Shown piece after piece: positions 34,197-47,100 of a stretch of 64,000 nt of DNA. The stretch's first letter is position 1; each line of letters starts with the position of its first letter. The stretch is from contig CM035807.1 in the NCBI GenBank assembly GCA_020466095.1, forward strand, positions 19,755,985 to 19,819,984. Direction: 5' to 3'. This stretch comes from Chlorops oryzae. Taxonomy: Eukaryota; Arthropoda; Insecta; Diptera; Chloropidae. The notes below the pieces were generated by a model. That model was given only the letters and a program-made list of their open reading frames with translations, did no database searches and was not told where the DNA came from. The position numbers and the translations under genes were made by a program.

Positions 34197-37100
34197 ATGC
34201 TCCGCTCAATATGCATTTGGGCAGCCATATGCCTTTGCATTGCATCGGCCGCAGAGAACTTTAGACTTCCAACGGATATTTCACCAAAGAACTATCGACT
34301 TAAATTAGCTCCACATCTTCTCGAAAGTGATGGCAATAAACGTTTTACCTTCGATGGTGAAGCTCATGTCACTGTCCAAGTTATAAGTGCAACCAACAAA
34401 ATTCGAATGCATACGAAATCTTTGGAATACACTGCCCGAGAATACTGGAACGTGGACAATCCTAACAATAAGATTGCACTTACTAGCTATGAATATAATA
34501 ACATTACGGATATTATTACCTACACGACCACGACGAATCTCCAGGCTGGTAATAGTTATGTCCTTCATTTTGTATACACCGGCAAGATGGAAGATGATAT
34601 GCACGGATTTTATCGCAGTTCATACGTTGATTCGCTAAATAACACTGTGTGAGTGGATCCTGATATATCCTCGTATATCCCAATATTGTTTTTTCTTTTT
34701 TTATAAATTATTTTAGTTGGCTCGGCTCCACACAATTTGAAACTGTTTATGCCCGACGAGCGTTTCCCTGCTTTGACGAGCCTAGCTTTAAGGCCACATT
34801 TGATATAACGCTATTACGTCACGTCTCGATGACCACTTATGCCAATACCCGAATGGTCAATAGCACAATTGATGGGTAAGTGAATATACAGGGTGTCACG
34901 TCCTAAAGTGATTTTCTTAAAAAAGTTTGTATAGATGGTTTTTTGGTGAAGAAAAATTCTTATGATTGGGGGAGGGTGGTATGAAATGTAACCCTGAGGA
35001 GTTACAGGGCCGAGAAATAAATTCGAAGTAGTTTCAGAAAGAAAAAAAATTCTTGGGCCTAGACTTTGCGTTTAAGAGTAAAAAAAATCATATGCGGTTT
35101 GACAGCCAATTTTCAGGCCTTTCCTTGAAATTTTCCTTACATTTTTTTGACTTCGGAAGACATTTTGGTATGAAAAAGGTCGTATTAACACATACATTTC
35201 TAAAATTTTTCCAAATCTACGGAGAATTTTCTTTCCAACTGTAGTACATAAGTCACACCTTATGGGCGGTCTCACCTCATAAAAATATTGTGTATTATTC
35301 TATTTATTCATTTTATTTATATAAAAATATATATATATATATGCCATAACAATGATGATACACATGTTCATCATATCCTTTCTTTTGTAAGATTTTATGC
35401 CACCGACGTTTACTCGACGACGCCAATTATGTCAACGTACTTGGTTGCCTTCATTGTTTCAAATTTTGGACATCGTTTTGATGGTAGTTTCGGTATTATT
35501 GCTCGTCAGGAGTTCTACAATCAAGGGGAATACAGTTTTGAGGTTGGCAAAAAACTACTTACCGCCTTAGACGACTACTTTGGACTGAAGTACTACGGTA
35601 ATGGTAATAACAAAATGGACATGGCGGCAATACCAGATTTCTCGGCCGGCGCTATGGAAAACTGGGGTCTATTAACGTACAGAGAACGAAACTTATTATA
35701 TCAGGAGAATTTTACAACTCTTAGTGCCAAACAATCGATTGCCTCTATTGTCGCTCATGAACAAACTCACATGTGGTTTGGAGATTTAGTCACATGCAAA
35801 TGGTGGAGCTATACATGGTTGCAAGAGGGTTTTGCACGCTATTTTCAGTATTTTGCAACATCTTGGGTTAGTTTCTCAATGGTCTGTTTTAGATGAAAGT
35901 TTTAGCTTCGGATATTTTTCGTATTCATCCAATCTAGGTTGAAAAGCACTTCCAATATGATGCTCAATTCGTAACTGGTCAATTACAAACTGTGATGCAA
36001 ATGGACTCAACCAACTCAACGAACCCGATGAGTGATGAGAACACCAATACACTAAGCGATCTTGAACGTATGTTCAATTCAATTTCATATAATAAAGGCG
36101 CCGTTGTCATACGAATGGTCAATCATATTCTTGGTGAAGAAAACTTCCGGAAGTCATTGCAAGAATACCTGAATACACAGTAAGTGATCCAAATTCACAG
36201 AAATGCCAATTGCTTGCTATCAAAATTGAAATTAAAAATAATTTCAGTAAATACACAAATACGATACCGGAGAATCTATTTACCATTTGGAAGAAATACT
36301 GGCCAACGGAGTTCTTAGCAAACGCTGATCCATTCTTGAAATCGTTTACAACCCAAGTTGGCTATCCGGTTCTTCACATCAATGTTGCCAGCGATGGCAA
36401 GAGCTTTAATGTCAGTCAACAGCGTTTCCTTTTGAAACAAAATGATGGCTCCGATTCGTCATTGCTGTACACGATTCCACTTACGTACACCACAAATATA
36501 AATCCAAACTTTACGGATACGAAACCAAAGTTATTCTTAACAGAATCAAAAGAAATAGTCAATTTCAATTTAAATAACGAAATTACTTGGATGATAGCGA
36601 ATATTCAAGAAATGGGCTACTATCGGGTGAATTATAATGAAGAGCATTGGCATAAAATCCATCATGCGCTGTATGAGAACAATTGGTCCGGAATACATGA
36701 GCAAAATCGAGCACAAATTGTCGATGATCTCTTCAATTTAGCCCGTGCCAATGTCACCTCATACGAACTGGCATTGGCCGTTCTGGAATATCTTGAAACC
36801 GAAACGCACTATCAACCATGGACGGCCGCCTTTAATGGTTATAGTTATTTAGCTATACGTTTAGGTTCAAATACGGCTCCGTTCGATACTTATATACAAC
36901 ATTTAACGCAAAAGGCATACAAACAGCTTGATTTCGAAGAAAAGTCCAATGACACAGCGTTGGACATTTTCAATCGCGTGAACATCCTCAATTGGTCATG
37001 CAAATACGGCAACTCGGATTGTATTTCAAAGGCACGAGCCTATTTCAATAAGATCGATAGTACACCAGTTCCGGTTAACATTCGATCCGTCGTCTATTGT

Positions 37101-38158
37101 AGTGCAATGCGCGATGGAAATGAGACGAACTACAATAAATTGGTAGCGAGATTTAAAACCGAAACGGTTAATACGGAGCAAGTTCTCATTCTCAGTGCAC
37201 TCGGTTGTGTCAAGGATCCGAAATTGGTTGAGAAACAGTTTTGGTTTATTATTAGCAACGATGTTCGTCGACAGGATAAATCCAGTGCACTTACAAGCTT
37301 GTACACCGAAAATAATGAAAACGTTTCACCAGTCTTCAAATTGGTTACCGACAATTGCGATCAATTAGCCGAAGCGTAAGCGAATCTCCTTAAGCCTGAA
37401 ATACACTATAGAGTTTTTTACGTAGAGAAAAGTGTGTAGAGTATAGAGAAAGTACCTGTGTTGTATACACTGAAGAACGTCTCTGCAATTCTAAAGGTCT
37501 ACGTAAGGCTGTCGTCGACATATTTAGAGTACAGCTGTAGCATGTGCTTAACGACTACATACACTGCCAAAGTAATTTTCTCTACTTTAGAGTAGTAGAG
37601 AAAACATTCTTTTGCAGTTGAAATAGCCATGGAGCACATGGAAGAGCTCAAATATAAATAGGCCGAGGGCAGCTCAACGTTGAGCTGTAGAATTGTAGAG
37701 AATATCTTCAGTGTACACAATAAAGGTAGATTCTCTACACTCTACAATATTTTCTCTACGTAAAAAACTCTATAGTGGATTTCAGGCTTTAGATTAGCCA
37801 AAAAAAAAAAAAAAAGGATAAACATTTTTAATGGAGTTTTCTCTTCTTTTTTTTCAGTATGGGTGGTTATAGTAATGTTGCGACAGCTATTTCCAGTATT
37901 GCTGGCCGCTTTACCGAGGAAAGTCAAGCAAAAGAATTGGAAGAATTTAATAAGGCCAATTCGACGAAATTTGGCAGCTCTGCAGCTACACTGAAGGAAG
38001 CTGAAAACGCAGTCAAGGAAAACTTAGAATGGTCAAAGACTAATCTTAATTATTTTAGGTATTATTTGGGAAATTTCAAGAGCGGTGCTGCTTCGTTAAG
38101 TGTTTTCACAACGATTTCAGTTCTGCTCTTTGCAATTTTAGCGATTATTGTTAAGTAA
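34197..38158 (+). CDS. M1 zinc aminopeptidase E (aminopeptidase N type), intact, GPI-type tail
   Basis: Six exons: 34197-34648, 34717-34875, 35392-35866, 35938-36179, 36248-37375 and 37858-38158, giving 918 residues. The signal peptide is ICIWAAICLCIASAAENF. Exon 2 has FPCFDEP; exon 3 has [25 protein letters not shown] (35756-35770) and the distal Glu in LQEGFA; exon 4 has the Tyr of ISYNKGAVV; exon 5 is the helical C-terminal domain. The tail SVFTTISVLLFAILAIIVK follows a small-residue stretch (SGAAS), a good GPI omega site. All catalytic residues expected of the family are present, so I expect an active, membrane-anchored N-terminal exopeptidase. It converges on F. Exon junction phases are the same as in A-D, F and G. 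Confidence 0.92.
37393..37788. mobile_element. MITE with TTA target duplication in the last intron of gene E
   Basis: The ends are inverted repeats of about 40 bp: left 'agcctgaaatacactatag', right 'ctatagtggatttcaggct'. Both are flanked by TTA (37390-37392 and 37789-37791). A 396-bp non-coding element with 3-bp TTA duplications is the signature of PIF/Harbinger-type MITEs. The interior is rich in 'ctctac/gtagag' motifs. Confidence 0.85.
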
Positions 38159-38812
38159 TGAATTATGAGGCTAATTGAATGTATGATCGATTGTGTAGAA
38201 AAAAAATATAGACATCCAATAAAATGAAATAAGAATTCAAATACGTAGGTATATAGTTATAAATTTCATTTACTTTTCAACAGCTAACATTTTTATCAAG
38301 TTGGTTTGTTCAATTTTTTACATATGAATTCCATTATCTTATCTCAATTTTATATATGGGTTTTTATGGCCTAATTAAGTTCAGCAGATTGCCAAGTTTG
38401 CCTTTCAGCTAATTGAAAGATTAGGACAGTCTCAATCTATTTTCTGACTTATTTGGATTTTCTATTTTAACTTTTTTTTAAAATAATTTTTAATTTTTTT
38501 TTTTTGATAGAATAAACTTTCTTCGCGAATCATAACTGTTTAAAAAAAAGCAATAAACCCTGTGTAGGTAGTAACTACTAGATACGCGCCTGGTGGCAAC
38601 AAATATCGGCCTGGCATAAACCGATTAAATTAAAGTCAACGCTTTATTTGTATTGAACCACGTAACGTAATCAAAAGAAAATGTCAAATTTGACTCAAGA
38701 AATATGATTAGGGTAGGTACAGTATATATTCAAGTGGCACAATTTAATTAAATGCTTAATGGAAGATAACGATTTATAATTCATTATAGCCATGACCGAA
38801 TTCTGAGAACAA
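38159..38812. other. Convergent intergenic gap between E and F
   Basis: About 650 AT-rich bases between the stop codons of E (+) and F (-). Apart from the AATAAA of E no feature was recognised. Confidence 0.4.
38218..38223 (+). terminator. poly(A) signal AATAAA of gene E
   Basis: AATAAA lies 60 bases after the stop codon of E, in the 650-bp gap between the convergent genes E and F. Confidence 0.5.
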
Positions 38813-41800
38813 TTACAATAAGTTGAGAAAAGAATGCTTTAAGGAAGGTCTACGGTTACGGCCTTCAAGGTAATCATTTAGTCCGATTAGATGCTCCGCT
38901 GCCCATCCAATGTTGCTTTCAATAATTTTTGTGGAATTTTTTAAAATTTCAATCGACTCACCAAACTCAACTCCATGCTCAAAAATGAATTCTTCAAGAA
39001 GTTTTTGTTCTTTTTTTCTCGTAACATAATCGCAAAGATCTTTGATTACGTCTGCCAGTTCCGAAAAGCTACCAAGCCTAAAAAATGTGAAATATAGAAT
39101 ATTGAATAGAAAATTAATTACCCAAAGCAATGCTGAAAGAAACAAAAACTTACTGATCAGCTAATCGGTCATATGAATTCAGGATCATATGCAGAACGGG
39201 CACCACATTTTCCGGATTTTCCGCATATAATGGCTTGAGTGTTAAACGTTTGTACTCTTGAGGTATCTGATCGGTAAGGATGCGCGAGAAATGATACGCA
39301 GTAAAGTGTAACGTACATCCCAGCGAACGTAATAAGAGCTCCTTTTCACTATTTCTGCTCTCTTTCGTCAGCCATTGGTCCAGAATAAATAATTTCTGAA
39401 CTCACCAAAACGCATAGCACTACAATAGATAGTTTCCCTGATGTCGGGTGATATCCGTTCATCAGTTACATTTACTCTCAGAAGCATCCTTTGTGCTCTC
39501 TTATTACAATCTTCATTCTTATATTTGCATACCCAGTAAACAATATTGTTACGATTGTAAACATCAAGAACAGTATCATTTTCCGTTTTAAAGCCCAGCT
39601 TATGATAAATATTCGCGGATATTTCGATTAAGAAATCACCAAAATTACTTTGCTGCTCCAAAGTCATGCGCTTCGAGATCATGTCTAACGATGTAAGGGC
39701 CGCCTGCCATGGAAGATAGTCCGTTTCGTGAACTAAATATTCAAGAAACTTAAAGGCATCGATATAGTTTACGAGTCCAGTACGTGCAAAGTTGAAAAGA
39801 TCATCGATAATCTGAGCACGATTGATAACATGAATATTACTGTGGAATGGTTTCTCGAGAGCTCTCTGAATGCGACCGATTGTTTCCGTATCATAGAATA
39901 CTCGATAGTAGTTTGATTGTTGTATATTGAATATGATCCAATCGAAAGACTGTCCGACATCAACAATTACATTATCCATACTCGTGTTGAAGAACATCCT
40001 TGGGGCGAGATTTTGGTAATTGTTTTCGAGATTTGTGGTATAGGTTATTGGAATGGTATATTGAAGATTCGGATCGCTGCCATCATTGGGTGAAAGAAGA
40101 AATCTCTTCTGCCGTAGAAGAACTTTCTTGCGATCACTAGAGACATTAACCATTAGCATTGGGAATCCAACTTTTTCAGTCCAATCGTTAAAGAATTCAT
40201 CCAAATCGACTTGTTGCTCCAATGACCAATGTTGTTTCAAATGTTTGAAGAGATCACGTGGTCTAGTGTTCTTCAAATGGCTGTTGGCAAAGGGTAAGAT
40301 TTCTATGTAAGTACATATATCCTCAAAAAAAAAAAATTGGTACTTACAACTCAGTCAAATACTCATGAATAGCTTCATCGAAAGGCTCTTCACCCATTAA
40401 GTTCCTAAACATGCGTAAAATGGATGCCCCCTTTGCATAGGCAATGCTGCTAAACATACTTGCGATTTCGTCAGGAGTTTCAATGAGATCTTCAGACGTG
40501 CTTAACGGAATCGTTGAATTCAAGGCATCTCTGTTAAATATCGAATGCAATTGATTGACAACAAATTGCTGATCCAATTGATATTCGGGATAAATTTTAT
40601 TGGCCAAAAAGTACTGATAGTACCGAGCGAAAGCCTCATTCAACCAGAAGTAGCTCCACCAAGCAAATGTAACGCTATTACCAAACCACATATGCCCGGT
40701 CTCGTGTATCAATATCATAATAGTGTATTGTTTATTCTTCCAGCCATCAGAGAAGCCTATCTCTTGAATGAGAACCGGATCGCGATAGAGTACGAGACCC
40801 CAGTTCTCCATGCCATTGTGTGGAAATTGTGGAGCGCTTGTCTTTTGCATAATGGAATTTTCAAGTCGTTGGTAGGGTATTTTCGTATAGTTTCCATAGG
40901 CATCGAGGGCTATTTTGGCAATCTCGTGTGAAAATTTTGTATAGTCAGTGTATTCTGGACGTGAAAGAATTACCACATCTTGATCGCCACGTTTTACATA
41001 TTGACAGACCATAAATGCAATTAAGTAGGTAGACATTACAGGTGTCCATTCGAAGGTATCCCAATAACGGTCCGAATCGAGGCTGTAAAAACATTTTTGT
41101 TTTTTTTTTTATTCTTGCCTTTTTAAAGTTTCATTGCAGATTTACCCATCGACATGACTGCTGATTAATCGTGTATTGAAGATAGAAATGTAGTCCTTTC
41201 GACGATTGATTCTCATGCGAAATTTTGCCTTAAAGGCAGGTTCATCCCAACATGGAAATATAGTGCGAGCATCGATCCGTTGTGCCTGAGTAAGTACGAT
41301 CCATCTGGAATCAAAAAATAAATTCATTTATTCACCTTCATATACATAGAGTTTTTATAGAACCAAAAATGTAGTCGGAACAGCTTAAGATCCTTGATAG
41401 GCATGTCCCCTAAATGACTCAAAATATGGCCGTAACTTCCTTCGATTAGGTTTTGAAATATGCAAAAAGCAAAGATATGCCGCCCATAACAATTCGTCTA
41501 AAAACTTTCCTCCTCTAAGTATTCCCTAAAGACCATAAATTATCCATAATTTCGAGTAGACTGGCAAAAGTAGGTCTTTAGTTGGTTTTATAAAAGTGCA
41601 TTTTTTTATGTTTTTGTTAATGTATTGGTAAAGCTTTCTGGCGTAATGGAGGCACTAATATCAATCATTTGAAACATTCGGTCCCATTTACTTGATTTGT
41701 TCTATTAAGTCCTCTACCTTCCATATGAAGAACAGGACATCCTGATATGTCTAGGCCCATAACTCGTCGTGACTTAAGAATGGCTTACTAATTACTCTGA

Positions 41801-42953
41801 GCCTTAGCCTTTATATGACAACACATTTGCCCATCACCGGAATGTGGTCTCCTCGTCCTCAAGACAAAGTCTGCATTCGGAGTTACCTATCTGGTGCATC
41901 TTATGGGGTTGGTCCTTCAGTCGGTGGAGGCCTGAGTTACTGCTCTGGTTTACAACCTTTCCCATACTTTATGAGTGCTGGACTTGATGAAGGATGAAGA
42001 TGAGTCTAAATCGGTACTTAATCGGAGCCCCGAATTTCTTTTTTTCCGTCTATCTTGAACGAGAGTTTAATCCTGTCCTGGCTTAACTTTTAGCCTTGAA
42101 GTCCTCAGTTAAACTATACCAGAGTATCCAGTACAGAAATTCGAAAAAAAATCATTAATATTGTTAAATTTTATTAACGTTATGGTCCGGCTAATAGCAT
42201 AACCGTCAAGATGTATCTATTCAACCCGATGGCAAATGATTGAGCGTCTGATATTGACTCGTCTCGAATGTCAGACAAACAGAAACGGAAGGTAATAACG
42301 GATTCCCTAAAAAATTATTATTATTAATTAATTCAAAATAGCTTGAAACCCAAATAAAATCAGCATTTAAACAACAAATAAAATAATTTCTGCATGTAAA
42401 AGCTTTCAAAGTAAGCTTATCATCAATAAAAAAAAAAAAACAAGAATAATAAATAATTCGCATTATAAAAAACTCACTTGGTTTCGTCGTGTGCGTCAAC
42501 ATAGCTTGTTCGAAAAATCCCCGCCGTATCGTTCCGAATTTTTCCATTGTAGCTCAAATATAATGTATACCTTCCGCTCGTTGCCAACGACTGCCTCAGT
42601 ATTAATGACAATTTATGTGTCCCATTGTCATAGCTCAATTCCGATGCATCGAACTGTTGCACTAAATTTATCCCATTAGCACCATGGAGCGATGCTTTAT
42701 TTATCTCGATTAAGTTCTTGTGTAAAGTAATAACGTTCACATTCGACTTTGTTGCATAAATGGTTATGTTTACTTCACCATCGAAAGTGAATTCCCTGCT
42801 GGCATCCTTATCGAGTAGATACGGCTTGATTGTTATATCATAGTATTCCGGGATGATATCTTTGTTAAGGCGATAGTTGAGCTGAGTTGAGCTGCTGGGA
42901 ACGAAAACACAGAGCACAGCAAGAAACAGAAAACGTTCCATGAGGGAAAACAT
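38813..42953 (-). CDS. M1 zinc aminopeptidase F, catalytic site intact, one apparent 1-nt frameshift
   Basis: Minus-strand exons: 42953-42478, 41304-41146, 41082-40348, 40280-39154 and 39077-38813. ATG 42953 is preferred over the upstream in-frame ATG at 43091 because a signal peptide follows at once (MERFLFLAVLCVFVPSSS). The zinc-site and Tyr exons are fused here (no intron between E-type exons 3 and 4). Motifs: NGMENWG in place of GAMEN, HETGH (40706-40692), distal Glu in LNEAFA, Tyr in IAYAKGAS. The large exon is 1127 nt against 1128 in E; homology switches frame near 39400 (AMRFGEF then KLFILDQWLTKES), so one base is missing or the sequence has an error. The C-terminus (SLKHSFLNLL) lacks a hydrophobic tail, suggesting secretion. 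Confidence 0.82.
41305..42477. other. First intron of gene F (1.17 kb) with a LINE remnant
   Basis: The much longer first intron of F, compared with its neighbours, is explained partly by a LINE fragment at about 41690-41995. The rest shows no recognised element. Confidence 0.5.
41690..41995 (-). mobile_element. LINE ORF2 C-terminal remnant
   Basis: The minus strand reads HKMHQIGNSECRLCLEDEET and continues with in-frame stops and slips (WANVLS). The CxxC...EET arrangement is the cysteine-rich tail of R1/jockey-like reverse transcriptases, the same protein region as at 16979-17190 but a different sequence lineage. Confidence 0.55.
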
Positions 42954-43574
42954 TTTCGAAGTACTAAAAAAAAAATCCCCGAAACACAACGCGTTTTTTT
43001 TTTCTAGAGATTTAAATACGGTATAGACTCTTTTGGTAGCGATTCGACTTGCTACTGTTCTTTTTTTTCGAATTGGAATTCCAGAGTGCAAGGCTAAACT
43101 TGTTTACAACCATTTGCTAGAGATGGACGTGTGACGATCATTACGGACGGGTGGAGTCTCTTGGTGGTTACTGTACTGTTTCCAGTTTAGGAGAATATCC
43201 CCTTAATTAAAAGACATCTTTGATTTTTAGTGGAGTCTTTGGGCAGAAAAGAGCTAAGGGAAATTTTTATGGGACCAAGTTTTTGCTTTAAGAAGATTTC
43301 AATATTCAATTTTAGGGGCTATCCATTAATTACGTAAGGAATATTTTGGCCATTATAAACCACTCCCACGTAAGCATATAAATCAAACTCTGATGTAAGC
43401 GAGCATAAGATTTTTTTTAATGGATTTCCTATTAAAAATGATTAATTAAGTCATCTAGAAGGTGTGTGTGACTTTGCTTTGATATATAGCCCGATTCTAA
43501 ATATTCTCGGGTACTTTTTCCAAACGATCCTGAAAAAAAACCTAGTCTACACACCTGAAGACCCACCGGCCAGC
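42954..43574. other. Upstream region of gene F, no gene seen
   Basis: A TATTTAAA-like sequence at about 43010-43020 (minus strand 'gtatttaaatctct') lies some 60 bases before the F start codon and could serve as its TATA box. The rest has no recognised feature. Confidence 0.35.
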
Positions 43575-43870
43575 AGTACCTAACGCCTACAAAGTATACG
43601 AGACTGTAAGCTACCTGAATATGAATAGCTACAAATTATACGAGATTGTAGGCGAACTGCCTACCAATAGCTTACAAAGTATACGAGATTGTAGGCGAAC
43701 TGCCTAACAATAGCTTACTTTACGTGGTGGTGGTAGGCGTTCACTCTTCAAAAACATCCACGCTCGAACAAAAGTATACTAGGAGGGTATATGAGGTCGT
43801 ATGCATTACCGCCTACGGCCTACAAAATGTGTTCCGATTCATCGCTTCTGTAGCCAGCATTTTGGCCGCT
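43575..43870 (+). repeat. Dispersed repeat with an internal 43-bp tandem duplication
   Basis: 'acgagattgtaggcgaactg' followed by 'cctac(c/a)aatagctta' is present twice in tandem (about 43636-43720). The distal part matches the reverse complement of 30712-30935. The two copies lie in opposite orientation on either side of genes E and F. Confidence 0.75.
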
Positions 43871-44189
43871 GGGGAAGTTAATATCTGTGCTTGACATGCA
43901 AAACGACTTAACTTCACTTTTCTGTTTTGCGTGAAAAATCAATAAATCTGTATCAATTAACCAGGCGCACCCGAAAAACGGGACGGACATGGCTTACTCG
44001 AATCTCCTGGTGCCGCTAATAAACTGTTGTCCCCCCATAGGCCTACCTCAAGATAAGACTTATCTGATAAGTGCGTTGGTTTGAGGTTTGTTTGTATGCC
44101 GCCTTAAAAAAAGGGATTTAATATAAAAAAGGGAAAATAAAAAGATTTAATAATAAAACGAATATATTTGTTGCAGATATTACAAAACG

Positions 44190-47100
44190 TTAAAAGCATA
44201 AAGAACAATCGCTCAGTTTTCGAACAGTGTCCTTGAGTATTTGAAATGCGACTTTACATTTGATTTTAATGGACGTTCTAACAAATTCGATGAGATCTTC
44301 CTTTTGAAAACTTTCAGAGAACTGCTTCGAAATTCTGGATATTAAATGGGCTACAGTTGCTTCCTCACCAAAGCTATAAGAAAATTTGCCAACTCAGGTA
44401 TTCAATTTCAACCTTAAGAGAATTTTCCAAAAAAAAAAGCTTACATTTTCGAAGCTCTCTCGTAATTGTCCTTCATCAGGTTATAAACCTGAAAATAGTT
44501 TCTATCATTCTCAGACCACAAGACTTCAAGCGCTGTTATTTTATGATTATTGGATAGCGAAGAGCCTAAAATGTTCCAGAATTGATTTTCTATTGCAATG
44601 GGCGGAGCCACATCCAAACAACTGAGCGCCTGCAAAAGCAAAGATTTCTCTTCATCATTGTCCTTTCGATTCAAATAAGATGTATAAAGTTTTTCATATG
44701 TTGTCCGATTTCCCAGACGTATTGAATTACAATAGACCACCAGACGTAAGTAATTCGGTAAACTTTGAAGCTTCTCCGGCTGCTCATTAAAGTAGAATTT
44801 CACTTGATCTAGACAAGCCGGATTCTGATATTTGCAAGCAATCGGTATAATTTGCTCGCGATTCTTAAGCGTCCAAGAGTCATCGGTTGTTGAATTTTGT
44901 AAAAATCCTAAATCTCTATAAACACGATCGGTTATATTTTGCATAAAGACCATAGAAGATGTATCTGTCTGACCACCCGACTTCGAATATCTCAATATGG
45001 CACGAATGTACTTGAGAGCAGCAGCCCATGGGAAATACGAAGTTTCCGTATGCAAGTACCCTAGAACGTGCAGCGCCAGATTGGCATCGATTCGGCCAAT
45101 GCAAAACAAGTGCTCAATATCATCGATGATCTTGACGCGATTCAAAAGTGGTATACCACTCCAATTGGGTGCTCGCAGTGCCTCTCCAATACGTAATCCA
45201 ATTTCTCTTATTATAATTAACTCGATAGTACCATGTCGCTTGTGTATTCGCGATTACCCATCTTGCTGGCGAACTACTCGATGATAGTGTATAGAGGACT
45301 TTATTAGTAGAGAGAAAAAAATCGGGAGACGTCTGCACGAAATTCGGATCTACGTCGGTTGTAAAGCTAATGGAACAGTAAAGATAAGCGACGTATCTGC
45401 AACTTGAGATAAAGTTTCGACAAAAACTTCTTGACTGATTGCAAATTTGTAGCCATTCTCGGAGAGCTCTATTGTTATGAGTGGATAGCCGGCCTTATTG
45501 ACGAACGAATCGAAAAATGCATCAATGTATCTTTCGAAATGCTCGGGCCAATATTCACGCCATTCGGATTTAATGTTATCTAAAGTAACGGTCTTGTATT
45601 TACTAAAAAAGGTAAAAAGGAAAAGTGAAAACATATTTTTTATATAGGTACCTACATATAAAGATATGGGCATTTCCACATAGACGCGACACTTACGTGA
45701 GCCGATTTAAGTCTCGAATTCAAGAATGCGGTAAAAAGTAGGTACTTTTGTGTCTCAATACACTCGTACAGCTCATGCGCACTTTAAGGTTTATAAAAAA
45801 TTCCATGCAGATCCGAAAGGCAATCAGCTATATACGGACGCGAAAAAAATTTTACGCTTTCTGGAAATACCCATAAACAATACAGTGTACTCTCTCTTAA
45901 GCGAAGAACTACGGGACCAAAAAATATGTCCGCTTAACAGATGAACCCCCAAACAGAGAGTACTTTGTATGTGCAATTCTAATGATAACTCACTTGTTAT
46001 ATAGGAATTTCTGCAGGGATTTTCGTAAACTATTCTCGCCGATAATATGTCTAACCATATGTATTATGGACGCACTCTTAACGTAGGTCAACTTGTTGAA
46101 ATACTTCGTCGATACTTCCTTTCTCTCGAATGTAAGCGAATTTCTACTCTTTTTATCTATGGCAAGGCTTTCTCGCTGAACCTTTTCGAAAAATATTTCT
46201 TCCATATACGTGTTATTCTTCTCCAACTTAAGGGCGAAAAAAAAAAATTCAAAGCAATCATACATGTATGTATGTCATATTTATATGGCGTCATCAAGCT
46301 TACCAGAGTTTGGCTCAAGAACGATAGATAGGTTGCAAAGCCCTCATTTATCCATACGGATGTCCACCAGTCACATGTCACAAGATTTCCGAACCACATA
46401 TGAGCTAACTCATGGGCTATCAGCGATACTAAGCTTTCCCTTTGTGCCGCTGACTTTGAGCTTTCATTGTAAATTAATATTTTGCGTTGGGCAAAAACGA
46501 GTCCCCAATTCTCCATACCTTGAAAACTTATATCAGGTATTGCCACCAATGTTAGTTTCTTCACTCCCATGTCATAATAGTTCATGTTTAAATATTCACT
46601 TAGTACCGCTAGAAGCTTTTTTCCAATTTCCAAACTGAATTTCGTATGCTGAATGTCCTTCGCTCTAGCTAGGATGGAAAAATTGCCATCGGAAAGCTCT
46701 TCGTACGGTGCTATAAGGAATGCCAATGAATAAATCGGCATAACTGGTGTGGTCTTGAATGTATCAATCACGACATCACTGCAGGAGATTCCGAGGTTAG
46801 ATGATTTATTTAGAGATAATATGTACATATGTAAGTAGACGATGATGGTCTATTGATATGAAGGTAATCTTACGATTTAATGAAGCTGCATGCCCGAGGT
46901 GTATTACTATATGATTTCATGTACTTTGGTCGGATGATGGTCATGCGGAAACGAGCCTTAAATTGTGGCTCATCGAAACAAGGGAACGCCTGACGTGCTC
47001 CATTGGGCTGAAATTGAGTTGCCACGATCCATCTTTATTTATACATAAATGGAGAGTCCTTGAAAAAATTTTTGTGATATTTAAAGGGAAGAGTTTTTCT

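Noticed and set aside
39362..39405. 44-bp intron in gene F restoring the frame
   Set aside because: There is no pyrimidine tract, it is at the lower size limit, it would delete conserved residues, and the other genes lack an intron there; a 1-nt indel is simpler.
42954..43091. Upstream in-frame ATG at 43091 as the start of gene F
   Set aside because: The extension is basic, lacks a signal peptide at its start and would bury the strong signal sequence that follows the ATG at 42953.
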